The position numbers were made by a program, and so were the translations under genes. A model generated the notes under the pieces. The model was not told where the DNA came from, did not search any database, and saw only the letters and a list, made by a program, of their open reading frames with translations. A DNA stretch of 27,875 bases from CAZUTK01 sp964623265 (GTDB lineage Bacteria > Electryoneota > B3-LCP): positions 1 to 27,875 of the forward strand of contig CAZUTK010000044.1 of NCBI GenBank assembly GCA_964623265.1. Reading direction: 5' to 3'. Numbering within the stretch: position 1 is the first letter of the stretch; every line of letters begins with the position of its first letter. This document shows positions 8,105-17,100 of the stretch, piece by piece.

Positions 8105-8284
8105 TGTCCCGCTGATTGCTGCCTTCGATTTCCCATCCTTTTTCAACAATTGCGTCAGACGGCTGCCGCGGCATCCGGCGCAATCCGAGCAAAACGGCGC
8201 CTTGAGATTCGCGCGCACCAGCCGCAGTATGTAAAGCCCCGCCAGCAGCACCGCCGCGCCGATGATGACCCATTGCCAGATCAT
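8087..8284 (-). CDS. FeoB-associated cysteine-rich membrane protein
   Basis: This 65-residue protein has one N-terminal membrane helix (residues ~3-24), then a basic stretch and a C-S-D-C-A-G-C cluster (C-x2-C-x2-C). That architecture matches the small FeoB-associated Cys-rich proteins often encoded directly after feoB. Their exact role is unsettled; a metal-handling or accessory role at the membrane FeoB transporter is usually assumed. The ATG at 8284 begins one base after the feoB TGA, so translational coupling is likely. It is the last gene of the feoA-feoB operon. The short length makes family recognition depend on context, which is strong here. Confidence 0.8.
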   Translation of the reverse strand: MIWQWVIIGAAVLLAGLYILRLVRANLKAPFCSDCAGCRGSRLTQLLKKDGKSKAAISGTDAAGS

Positions 8285-8285
8285 A

Positions 8286-10382
8286 TCACACCCCGAAGAA
8301 AGATCCGATTCTGAAGACCAGCCACGCCGCGCTCCAAGCTAACGCGGTCTGATAACCCACCGAAAAAAGCGTCCACCGCCAGCTCCCCGTCTCACGCCAA
8401 ATCGCAGTGATGGAAGGCAGACAAGGGCTGTAGAGCAGGACGAAGAACATAAACGCCAGCGCCGCCGCCGGCGAAATCCCGGAATTGCGCAGCGCCGCCG
8501 AAAGGGCATTTCCCCCGTGATCTTCTCCGCCGCCGTCCACCCCGTAGATGACCCCAAGGGTGGAGACCACCACTTCCTTGGCGACCAATCCCGTCAACAG
8601 CGCCACGTCCATCTGCCAGTTGAATCCCAGCGGATCCAGAACCGGCGAGATCGCCTGACCGAACTGTCCGATAAACGATTCTGCGGCGGGTGGAGCTTCG
8701 CCCTCCACCCGGGGAAACGCCCCCAAAAACCAGACGATGACCGACGCCGCCAGGATGATCGTCCCCATTTTGCGCAGATACTGCGAAGCGCGATCCCACA
8801 TATGCATCAACGTTACGCGCAGCGTGGGCACGCGGTAAGGCGGGAGCTCCATCACAAAAGGCGCGCCCCGAGAACGCAGAAGAGTAGAAGAGAACAGCTT
8901 GCCCGCCGCAATCGCCGCCACCACCCCGAAAAGGTAGAGCAGAAAGATGACATTTCCCGCTTTCTGAGGAAAGAATGTGCCGGCGAAGAGGATATATACC
9001 GGCAGCCGCGCCGAACAGCTCATCAGCGGAATGATCAGAATGGTCAGCAGGCGGTCGCGGCGACTCTCCAACGCCCGCGTCGCCATGATCGCCGGCACGC
9101 CGCAGCCGAATCCCATAATCAGCGGAATAAACGACTTGCCGTGCAGACCGAGCATATGCATCAGCTTATCCATCAGGAAGGCGGCGCGAGCCATATAGCC
9201 GGTATCCTCCATGATGGAAATGCCCAGAAATAGAATCAGGATGTTGGGCAGAAAGATCAGCACCCCGCCCACGCCGCCGACGATTCCGTTCACCACCAGA
9301 TCCGCCAGCGGACCGGCAGGCAGAATCCGCGTCAGAAAACCGCCCAGCATCATCGTCCCTGTCCCGATCCACTCCATGGGCGGCGAACCCAACCTGAACG
9401 TCCCCTGAAACAGCAGCCATAGAAAGAAGAGGAACAGAGGCATCCCCAACAGGCGGTGCGTCAACACTCGATCCACCCGCTCGGAAAGCTCCCGCCGCTG
9501 GACCGCAGAACGGGAGAGCGTCTCCTGCAGCGCCCCCGCGATGAATCCGTAACGCCGGTCGGCGATCAGCGTCTCCATCCCCTCCGGATAGAATTTCTCC
9601 ACCCGCTCCACCGCGGAGCGGATTGCACTCAGCAGCGCTGGATCGTCCATCCTCTCCGGCGCCATCCGCAATAGAACATCCCGGTCGCCTTCCAGCAGCC
9701 TCAGCGCCAGCCAGCGCGAAGGAATGTGATGCAGGAATGCGATGGGCTGAATCTTCTCTTCCAGCGCGGCGATCTCTTTTTCCAGCTCCGTTCCATAATG
9801 GATCTGGATGTCCCGCCGATCCTTCGCACCGGCTTCGTGAGTCATCACGACTGCCGCCAGCAGCTGCTCCAATCCGTACCCCTTCGATGCCACCGTCGGC
9901 ACGATGCGCACCCCCAGCAGCTTCCGCAGCAGATGAAGATCCAGCCGGATCCCCTTCTCAGTCAGCTCATCGTACATATTCAGAGCGACGACCAGGGGAA
10001 TCCCCAGTTCGATCAACTGCACCGTCAAATATAGATTCCGCTCGAGATTGGATCCGTCCACCACCTGCACGATCACGTCGGGCTGCTCCGTCAGCAGATA
10101 CTCCCGCACCAGAGTCTCTTCGATGGAGAAGGCGCTGAAGCTGTACGTCCCAGGCAGATCCACGATGTTCAATAGATAATCGCGGAAACGGCGCGTGCCT
10201 TCCTTCTTCTCCACTGTGACGCCGGGCCAATTGCCCACTTTTTGGTGAGCGCCGGTTAATCCGTTGAAGAGCGTGGTCTTTCCGGAGTTCGGATTGCCGA
10301 CCAATCCCACGCGGATGGTCTTCTGCGACGCCGTTTCGATCCGCTTTTCCGCGGTGCTTACCGCTGCGCCACGACGATCCAT
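8286..10382 (-). CDS. feoB: Ferrous iron transport protein B
   Basis: This is the inner-membrane Fe(II) importer with a cytoplasmic GTPase. From the ATG at 10382 it has 698 residues. The G domain shows G1 G-N-P-N-S-G-K-T (29-36), the conserved K-V-G-N-W-P-G-V-T-V-E-K, G3 D-L-P-G (75-78) and G4 N-M-Y-D (135-138). A helical GDI-like region follows, then the membrane domain with two Gate halves; S-C-S-A-R-L-P-V-Y is the conserved metal-path cysteine motif. The same frame is open up to 10568, but that stretch lies over feoA and looks non-coding. The ATG at 10382 has GGAAG upstream. The start overlaps the end of feoA by 25 bases, and the Cys-rich partner follows by one base. Confidence 0.97.
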   Translation of the reverse strand: MDRRGAAVSTAEKRIETASQKTIRVGLVGNPNSGKTTLFNGLTGAHQKVGNWPGVTVEKKEGTRRFRDYLLNIVDLPGTYSFSAFSIEETLVREYLLTEQPDVIVQVVDGSNLERNLYLTVQLIELGIPLVVALNMYDELTEKGIRLDLHLLRKLLGVRIVPTVASKGYGLEQLLAAVVMTHEAGAKDRRDIQIHYGTELEKEIAALEEKIQPIAFLHHIPSRWLALRLLEGDRDVLLRMAPERMDDPALLSAIRSAVERVEKFYPEGMETLIADRRYGFIAGALQETLSRSAVQRRELSERVDRVLTHRLLGMPLFLFFLWLLFQGTFRLGSPPMEWIGTGTMMLGGFLTRILPAGPLADLVVNGIVGGVGGVLIFLPNILILFLGISIMEDTGYMARAAFLMDKLMHMLGLHGKSFIPLIMGFGCGVPAIMATRALESRRDRLLTILIIPLMSCSARLPVYILFAGTFFPQKAGNVIFLLYLFGVVAAIAAGKLFSSTLLRSRGAPFVMELPPYRVPTLRVTLMHMWDRASQYLRKMGTIILAASVIVWFLGAFPRVEGEAPPAAESFIGQFGQAISPVLDPLGFNWQMDVALLTGLVAKEVVVSTLGVIYGVDGGGEDHGGNALSAALRNSGISPAAALAFMFFVLLYSPCLPSITAIWRETGSWRWTLFSVGYQTALAWSAAWLVFRIGSFFGV

Positions 10383-10735
10383 AATGCTTCCGATACCCTT
10401 AAAGCGATGTGATAGCCCTTGAGCTCGCATTCCATCGGATCGCGCAAGGGCGCATATTTGACCACCCGCACCTCCGTCCCCGGCGTCAACCCCATCTCCA
10501 GCAGCCGACGACGCAAAGGTCCCCCGCCTACCAGCCGGCGGATCACCACCCGGTCGCCTTCCTTGCAATCGCTCAGCAGTTTTTCCCCCGCTTCCAACCG
10601 CCGACCTCGGCGGCGCCCGCCGCCCTCATGAAGGCGGCGTCCCCCGATGCCTCCCAGGAAATCCCCTTCTATTTCGTGCGAATTCGGCCTGCACAGCAGC
10701 GCCTGAAGAAATCTGAAAGGTAGACCTTTTCGCAT
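10358..10735 (-). CDS. feoA: Ferrous iron transport protein A with N-terminal extension
   Basis: The last ~75 residues are the SH3-like FeoA domain: G-D-R-V-V-I-R-R-L, the core L-R-R-R-L-L-E-M-G-L-T-P-G-T-E-V-R-V, D-P-M-E-C-E-L and G-Y-H-I-A-L-R. FeoA is a small cytoplasmic partner needed for FeoB iron uptake. The 125-residue length exceeds the usual ~75-85 because of ~50 extra N-terminal residues that are Arg/Gly-rich with one Cys and two His. The start is supported by a purine-rich GAGGGAAAGG just upstream and by a promoter about 60 bases upstream. It is the first gene of the feoAB operon and overlaps feoB. The extension may be real or the true start may be internal. Confidence 0.9.
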   Translation of the reverse strand: MRKGLPFRFLQALLCRPNSHEIEGDFLGGIGGRRLHEGGGRRRGRRLEAGEKLLSDCKEGDRVVIRRLVGGGPLRRRLLEMGLTPGTEVRVVKYAPLRDPMECELKGYHIALRVSEALWIVVAQR

Positions 10736-10791
10736 TATGCCTTTCCCTCTGCGAATTCCTGCTTTATTTCCGCGATTGTAATTGCGAATGA

Positions 10792-10806
10792 TTCTTAATA
10801 TAAGAA
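10792..10806. promoter_or_regulatory. Candidate metal-regulator operator over the feoA -10 box
   Basis: TTCTTA (10792-10797) and TAAGAA (10801-10806) form a perfect inverted repeat with a 3-base centre. It covers the -10 box of the predicted feoA promoter, the place where a Fur- or DtxR/MntR-type repressor would block iron-uptake genes. The repeat is seen directly. The identity of the regulator is inference; the sequence matches neither the E. coli Fur consensus nor the DtxR consensus closely. Confidence 0.4.
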
Positions 10807-10825
10807 ATTAAAAACGCCGATTCAA
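10797..10825 (-). promoter_or_regulatory. Predicted promoter for the feo operon
   Basis: Read on the minus strand: -35 TTGAAT (10825-10820), 17-base spacer, -10 TATATT (10802-10797). Transcription would start near 10790, about 55 bases before the feoA ATG. It lies between the lutC stop at 10893 and feoA, so the iron operon is separately transcribed although on the same strand as lutABC. Confidence 0.6.
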
Positions 10826-10892
10826 GGCTTTTTTACGAAATCTCATTGTGGTTTGCTGGCGGCAGTGAAGTGAGGGGCTTACGCGGGTTGTG

Positions 10893-11579
10893 TCACCTGT
10901 AAATCAGCACCACAACGCGGCGGGGTCCGTGAGCGCCGCGGACCAACACCTTTTCGATGTCGGCGGTCAACGAAGGTCCCGTCACCAAGGTTAAAGGATC
11001 GGAACCCAGATCGGCATTCGGGTCCCGCAGACTGCGCAGGTAGGTGATCTTATCCGGATAGATCGTCTGTCTGCGGAGCAGGGCGATGTGAATGGGGGCC
11101 AGCAACGCCGCCAGCCTGCCGGTCGCGGCGGTATGCCACAGGATGATGGTGCCCGTGTCGGCGATCCCCGCAACGGCGGTCGTGATGCCCATCTCCGATT
11201 CAGCGGCTTCAGAAAGAGTCGCGCTTCCCAGGTGGATCCGTCGTGCGCCGCACTCCGCGATCAACCGGGGCACGGCGAGGCGCAGAAGTTCAGGATCGTC
11301 CGCCAGCAGGACACCGCTTCCAGCGGGAATTTCCCCGATCAGCCCGCGCAGCACGCTGACCGCCGCTTCCTCATCCTGCAAGATCCGAGCTTCCCCGCCG
11401 ACGCTGCTCAACCGTTCAGCGAAGAACCTGAGCGTCGTCTCGCTTCCGACGCCGCCGGGATCGGCATGACGTCCGAAACCGGAAGTCTTCCGCTCTGCTT
11501 CCTCAGCCTTCGCCGCGCCGGCGATCGCGCCGCGGATCTTTTCCAACACCTGATTTCTCGAATCCTGACAATCGCTCAT
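10893..11579 (-). CDS. lutC: Lactate utilization protein C (LUD domain)
   Basis: The 228-residue protein is a LUD-domain (YkgG-type) protein. The C-terminal half carries recognisable family segments: A-D-T-G-T-I-I-L-W, then I-H-I-A-L-L-R-R, and a V-T-G-P-S-L-T-A-D-I-E loop followed by G-A-H-G-P-R-R-V-V-V-L. LutC is one of three subunits of the LutABC L-lactate oxidation system first described in Bacillus subtilis; its own chemistry is not fully defined. The ATG overlaps the lutB stop by four bases (ATGA), the mark of translational coupling. It is the last gene of the operon. Standalone LUD proteins exist, but the lutA-lutB context settles the name. Confidence 0.9.
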   Translation of the reverse strand: MSDCQDSRNQVLEKIRGAIAGAAKAEEAERKTSGFGRHADPGGVGSETTLRFFAERLSSVGGEARILQDEEAAVSVLRGLIGEIPAGSGVLLADDPELLRLAVPRLIAECGARRIHLGSATLSEAAESEMGITTAVAGIADTGTIILWHTAATGRLAALLAPIHIALLRRQTIYPDKITYLRSLRDPNADLGSDPLTLVTGPSLTADIEKVLVRGAHGPRRVVVLIYR

Positions 11580-13000
11580 ACAACGCCTTCAGGAAATTCG
11601 CATTTGAAAAGCTCGCGGAAACTCCGCGGGGCAAGCCGCGGCGTTGCCCGGTCGCGGCTCCAGATCGGAAGCTGCGGCGACCACTTCCCGCCCAGGAGAT
11701 TATGCAGAAGAAATCGGGGGATTTCCGCCGCCGCCCGGTAGGCATCCGGCCGATCCATCAACCCTCGCCAGCAGAGCCAGCAGGTGCGTTCCGCCGATGC
11801 CGCCGGCTGTGATGCGTTCACCCGCGCCCGCAGCGTTAGAAGCTGGCGGGGAAGATCAATCTTGACCGGGCAAATCTCCGCGCATTTCCCGCATAGGCTG
11901 GAAGCGAAGGGGTGGTCTGTGGCTTGTTTCAGCCCCAGCATCATCGGCGCCAGCACGGATCCGATGGGACCGGGGTAAATCCAGCCGTAAGCGTGCCCGC
12001 CCACGCGCCGATAAACCGGACAGGCGTTCAGGCAGGCTCCACAGCGGATGCAGCGCAGCACCGAACGAAGCTCCGCATCCGCCAGCAGCCGGCTGCGGCC
12101 GTTGTCCAGAATGATCAGGTGAATCTCTTCCGGACCGTCCACTTCCCCTTCCCTGCGGGGACGATTGAAGAAGATCACCGAACCCGTGGCGCGCTGACCC
12201 GTGGCGGACCGCGGCAGCAATTCGAGCAGAATCAGCAGATCCTCCCAAGTCGCCACCACCTTCTCGATCCCCATTAAGATAATCTGCGTCCTAGGGATGG
12301 CGCCGACCAGGCGGCCGTTGCCTTCGTTTTCCACGATCAACGGCGTTCCGGTTTGAGCTACAGCGAAATTGGCTCCCGTGACGCCCACCTCCGCTTTCAG
12401 GAACTTTTCGCGCAGCTTCCGCCGGGCGGCGCCGATCAACTCCGCCGGATCTTCGGTGTAAGGCAGCCCCAGTTTCTCGACGAAGATCCGTCCTACATCC
12501 TGCCGGGAAAGATGCAGCGCCGGAGCCGTGATGTGCGAAGGAGTCTGCCCGGCGATCTGCACGATATACTCCCCTAAATCCGTCTCGACGACTTCAAAAC
12601 CTCCCGCTTCCAGATAGGCGGTCAGACCGATCTCTTCCGTAGTCATAGACTTGGATTTAGCGACGATCGGGCGTGGATTCCCGGATCTGCGCCGAACCGA
12701 CTCGCAGATCCCCGCCGCGATCCGGTTCGCTTCAGCGCTGTCCGCCGCCCAGTGCACTTGAATGCCCTTTTCCTGCGCCTTCGCCTCGAGCGTCTGCAGA
12801 TGATCCGCGAGACGGTTCAGCGTTCCATCCCGGCGCCGCGCCGCCTCCTCGCGCAGATCCTCCCAGTCCGGCACCTCGGCGACGACTTCCGCGCGTTTCG
12901 CCAGCGAATGATCGGTGGCTTTCAATACCGCCGCTCGCAGGCGTTCATCCCGCAGAGCCGAACGGATATTCTCCCGTAATTTCTCGGGTTCAGACAGCAT
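11576..13000 (-). CDS. lutB: Lactate utilization iron-sulfur protein B
   Basis: The 474-residue protein has an N-terminal LUD domain (to about residue 300) followed by a bacterial ferredoxin-like region. Cluster ligands are visible as C317-x2-C320-x2-C323-x3-C327-P and C370-x2-C373-x3-C377-P, sufficient for two 4Fe-4S clusters with a further cysteine. The tail (R-T-C-W-L-C-W-R-G) matches the C-terminal region of YkgF/LutB proteins. It would pass electrons from lactate oxidation toward the respiratory chain at the cytoplasmic face. The start is the ATG at 13000, 102 bases after the lutA stop, and the stop overlaps lutC. Confidence 0.94.
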   Translation of the reverse strand: MLSEPEKLRENIRSALRDERLRAAVLKATDHSLAKRAEVVAEVPDWEDLREEAARRRDGTLNRLADHLQTLEAKAQEKGIQVHWAADSAEANRIAAGICESVRRRSGNPRPIVAKSKSMTTEEIGLTAYLEAGGFEVVETDLGEYIVQIAGQTPSHITAPALHLSRQDVGRIFVEKLGLPYTEDPAELIGAARRKLREKFLKAEVGVTGANFAVAQTGTPLIVENEGNGRLVGAIPRTQIILMGIEKVVATWEDLLILLELLPRSATGQRATGSVIFFNRPRREGEVDGPEEIHLIILDNGRSRLLADAELRSVLRCIRCGACLNACPVYRRVGGHAYGWIYPGPIGSVLAPMMLGLKQATDHPFASSLCGKCAEICPVKIDLPRQLLTLRARVNASQPAASAERTCWLCWRGLMDRPDAYRAAAEIPRFLLHNLLGGKWSPQLPIWSRDRATPRLAPRSFRELFKCEFPEGVV

Positions 13001-13102
13001 TTTCTTGTGAGGTTACTTCATACCGATCGCCGGCGCGCCCTTCGCTGCGCGCTGGATAGAGCGGTGCAGAAAGTCTCGTTGCTATTCCAACTTCCGCGCA
13101 GA

Positions 13103-13846
13103 TCATCCCAGCTTCAAGGCTTCCGCCAGGATGCGCAATACGTGCAGCGTCCGGATTTCGCCGTTGCGCCGGCGCAGCAAGCCGTGCAGGTGCATCAGGC
13201 AGGAATCGTCCAGCGCCGTCAGATAGTCCGCTTGCGTCTGCTGGATGGCGCGGATCTTGTCCAACCCGATGGCGCTGGACAGCTCCGGAAACTTGACGGA
13301 GAACGTCCCCCCGAAACCGCAGCATTCATCCGACCCCGGCGGCACGATCAACTCCAACCCGGATACGCTTTCCAGCAGCATCCGGGGCTCCGCCGAAATG
13401 CCCAGTTCGCGTTTCCCGTGGCAGGATTCATGCAGGGCAACTCTGCCCTCAAAACGCCCGCCGATCCCGCGTACACCCAGGACGTTCACCAGGAATTGGG
13501 TCCCCTCATAAATCCGCATCCGAATCCTCTCCCAGCGCTCACGCCCCTGCCGCGACAGATCCAGGCGCCCGTAATGCACCTTCACCATGCCGACGCAGGA
13601 ACCCGAAGGCGCCACGATCCATTCGTATGGTTCGAACAAGCGCAGGAAGCGCTCAGCCAGAGGCACCACTAAATCAGGATGCCCGCTGTTGAAGGCAGGC
13701 TGTCCGCAGCAGGTCTGATTCTTCGGGTAAATCGGTGTCATTCCGAAATGGCGCAGAAGACGCGCCAGAGCCATCCCCGTCTCGGGGAAGACCTGCTCGG
13801 TGTAGCAGGGGATGAACAACGCGATTTTGCTTCCGAGGGGAATCAT
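13103..13846 (-). CDS. lutA: Lactate utilization protein A (CCG-domain Fe-S subunit)
   Basis: This 247-residue subunit belongs to the GlcF/HdrB-like cysteine-rich family. Two CCG modules are visible: I-P-C-Y-T-E-Q-V with N-Q-T-C-C-G-Q-P-A-F-N-S-G, and E-S-C-H-G-K-R-E-L-G with D-E-C-C-G-F-G-G-T-F. These typically bind iron-sulfur clusters. Length and order match B. subtilis LutA. The ATG at 13846 has AAGG about eight bases upstream. It is the first gene of a lutABC operon; no FadR/LutR-like regulator or lactate permease is encoded in the window, and I see no convincing promoter in the bases upstream. Confidence 0.92.
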   Translation of the reverse strand: MIPLGSKIALFIPCYTEQVFPETGMALARLLRHFGMTPIYPKNQTCCGQPAFNSGHPDLVVPLAERFLRLFEPYEWIVAPSGSCVGMVKVHYGRLDLSRQGRERWERIRMRIYEGTQFLVNVLGVRGIGGRFEGRVALHESCHGKRELGISAEPRMLLESVSGLELIVPPGSDECCGFGGTFSVKFPELSSAIGLDKIRAIQQTQADYLTALDDSCLMHLHGLLRRRNGEIRTLHVLRILAEALKLG

Positions 13847-14002
13847 AAAGTCGCCTTAATCCAATCGCATCTCAGCATAAATTTAGGCAGCAATCAGCGA
13901 AATGAGAAGCGGGAAATGAGCAATTTTCGATGAGACGCGACGATCACTCAAAGAATGCAGGCGGAACGCCGCCCCGCCGAACGCACTCCCCCGCCTTTTG
14001 GC

Positions 14003-14031
14003 TTGACTCGCAAGCTCTTTGCATCTATATT
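14003..14031 (+). promoter_or_regulatory. Predicted promoter for dnaE
   Basis: -35 TTGACT (14003-14008), 17-base spacer, -10 TATATT (14026-14031), running directly into an overlapping TATAAT (14031-14036). It is the best promoter match in the window. Transcription would begin near 14040, which rules out the longer dnaE frame from 13930 and supports ATG 14107. The remainder of the 260-base gap after lutA shows no gene. Confidence 0.65.
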
Positions 14032-14106
14032 ATAATTGCGCATTCAATATACCTAAGAACATCATTATCAATAAGTTATAATCACACCCTCCGAAATAAC
14101 AGCTTC

Positions 14107-17100
14107 ATGAGCTTCGTTCATCTTCACACCCACTCGGATTACTCTCTTCTGGACGGAGCCGCCAAAGTCAAGGATCTGGTCGCCGCCGCCCGGAATGATG
14201 GCATGACGGCTCTGGCTTTGACCGATCACGGCAACCTCTTCGGAGCAATAGACTTCTACCTCGAATGCCTCAAAGCCGGCATCAAGCCGATCCTCGGCAT
14301 CGAAACCTATATGGCGCCGGGAAGCCGTCTGGACAAGACGGCAACCGTAGGTCAAAAAGATACGTCCAATCATCTCGTTCTGCTGGCGAAAGATGAAGCC
14401 GGTTACCGCAATCTGATCCGACTCTCCTCCCGCGCCTATCTCGAAGGATTTTACTACCGCCCCAGGATTGACTGGGAACTATTGCAGCAATATCACGAGG
14501 GCTTGATCTGCCTGACCTCCTGCCTGAAGGGCCGCGTGCCCGGCTTGTTGATCCAAAACCGCGAAGAGGAAGCCTATCAGGAGGCGGCGCGTTTCAAGGA
14601 TCTCTTCGGCGAGGATTTTTTCCTCGAGATTCAGAATCATGGTCTGGCGGAAGAAGCGTTGGCGGTCACGGCGATGGCGCGCCTGAGCAAACGCTTGGGC
14701 GCGGAGTGCGTCGCCACCAACGATGTGCACTACCTGAAGGCGGAACACGCGGAAGCGCACGACGTCCTGCTTTGCATCCAGTCCAACAAGACTCTGTCGG
14801 AAGCTCAGCGCATGAAGTTCTCCGGATCGGGATATCATATGCGCACCCCGCAGGAGATGTCGGAGCTGTTCCGCGAATTCCCCGATGCGTTGAAGACGAC
14901 GGAAACCATCGCGGAACGCTGCGATCTGAAATTGGAATTCGGGCGCCATCACTTCCCCCGTTTTCCTATCCCCTCGGAGGGCGGCGGCGTCACCCTCGAA
15001 GACTACTTCGAGAGAAAAGCCCGGGAAGGATTCCTCGCCCGCTATCCGGATCCATCGCCGGAGGCGCAGGAACGTCTCCAGCGGGAAATCGAAGTCATCA
15101 AGCAGTCAGGGTTCGCGGGCTACTTCCTGATCGTCAAGGATTTCGTGGACTTCGCGAAATCCCGCCGCATTCCGGTGGGTCCCGGGCGCGGCTCCGCAGC
15201 GGGGAGTCTGGTCTCCTACTGCTTGGGCATCACCAACATTGATCCTCTGCGCTACGGGCTCCTCTTCGAACGCTTTCTGAATCCCGAACGCGTTACCCCC
15301 CCGGACATTGACATTGACTTCGCTGACACCCGCCGCAGCGAAGTAATTGATTATGTCCGTGACAAATACGGCGCCGACTCCGTCACGCAGATCATCACCT
15401 TCGGCAAGATGCTGGCGCGCGCCGCCGTGCGCGATGTAGGACGGGTGCTGGGCTTACCCTACAGCGAAGTGGACAAGCTGGCGAAGGCGATCCCCAGCGG
15501 GCTGGGCGTCACCCTCGACCGCGCACTGGAGGAATCCCCGGAATTCCGCTTTATGGTGGATTCCAATCCCATATACCGCCGGCTGGTCGGCATCAGCAAG
15601 GTGCTGGAAGGCGTCAACCGCAACGCTTCCACCCACGCCGCCGGCGTGGTCATCGCGCCGGGCAATCTGCTGGACTACGTCCCCCTCTTTCGCGCCACGG
15701 AATCCGGCGAAACCACCACTCAGTGGGATATGAAATGGCTGGACGCGGTCGGCTTGTTGAAAATTGACTTCTTAGGGCTGCGGACCCTGACCGTGATCAA
15801 CGACACCCTGGCGATGCTGCGCGATCGCAACATCGAAATTGACCTGAACGCTATTCCCCTGGACGACCCCGAAACCTTCCAGCTCTTCAGCGAGAAGGGC
15901 ACTGTGGGCATCTTCCAATTCGAAAGCACCGGCATGAAGGAGAACCTGGCGCGTTTGCAGCCGGAACGCATCGAAGACTTGATCGCTATGAATGCGCTTT
16001 ACCGTCCTGGTCCTATGGAGATGATCGGCACTTACATCGCCCGCAAACACGGTCAGGAAAAAATCGAATACCTGCACGAATCGCTCCGCCCCATCCTCGA
16101 AGAGACCTACGGCACCATCGTCTATCAAGAACAGGTCATTCGGATCGCCTCGGACGTCGCCGGTTTCTCTCTAGGCAAAGCCGACGTCCTGCGCCGGGCG
16201 ATGGGCAAGAAGAAGCTAGAGGAGATGCAGAAGCAGAAGGGCGAGTTCATTCAGGGAGCCGTCGCCCGCGGAGTGGACGCCGCTACCGCCGCCGCCATCT
16301 ACGATTACGTGGAAAAATTCGCCTCCTACGGCTTCAATAAAAGCCACTCCGCGGGATACGCCCTGGTGGCTTATCAGACCGCCTACCTGAAGGTGCACTA
16401 TCCGGTGGAATTTATGGCGGCGTCGTTGACGTCGGAACGGGATAACACCGACCGCATCGTCCTGCTGATGGAAGAGTGCCGCCGGCTGAAAATCCCCGTC
16501 TTGCCGCCGGACGTCAACCGCAGCTTCGATCAATTCACCGTCGAAGACGGCAGCATCCGCTTCGGATTGGGCGCCGTTAAAAACGTAGGCGCCGCCGCCG
16601 TCGAACAGATCGTTCAGGGCAGAGAGCGGCTGGGTGCCTATCAATCGCTCTTCGACCTCGCCGAACGAGTGGATCCGCAGAAGGTCAACCGAAAAGTACT
16701 GGAGAGCCTGATCCAGGCGGGTGCCTGCGACAGTTTGGAGGGACATCGAGCTCAGCAGAAGGCGGCTCTCGATGACGTCCTGAAATACGCTCAGGCGGTG
16801 CGCGACGACCGCGACCGCGGGCAGGAATCGCTCTTCGCAGGCGAAGCCGACGCCCAGCCGCTCACCCGCCCGCCGCTGCCGCAGATTGAACCCTGGTCCG
16901 ACGCGGAAACCCAAATGCTGGAAAAAGAAGCGCTCGGCTTCTTCCTCTCGGCGCATCCGCTGGACCCCTTCCGTCTGGAAGTCGCGAGCTTCTCGCAGTT
17001 GCCGTTCAGTGAACTGGAACAGGCGGCGGACGGTCAACCCATCCGGCTGGTCGGTTTCGTCAGCGATCTGCGCAGACTCCCGGACAAGAAAGGTCGGCAG

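Noticed and set aside
10383..10568. Upstream extension of feoB
   Set aside because: The frame is open, but it overlaps feoA in another frame and has no similarity to FeoB N-termini; ATG 10382 has a ribosome binding site.
10893..13846. Idea that lutABC and feoAB form one operon linking lactate oxidation to iron
   Set aside because: A promoter lies between lutC and feoA, so separate transcription is more likely; readthrough cannot be excluded.
13930..14106. Upstream extension of dnaE
   Set aside because: It covers the dnaE promoter and AT-rich leader; the family starts at the M-S-F-V-H-L-H-T-H residues encoded from 14107.
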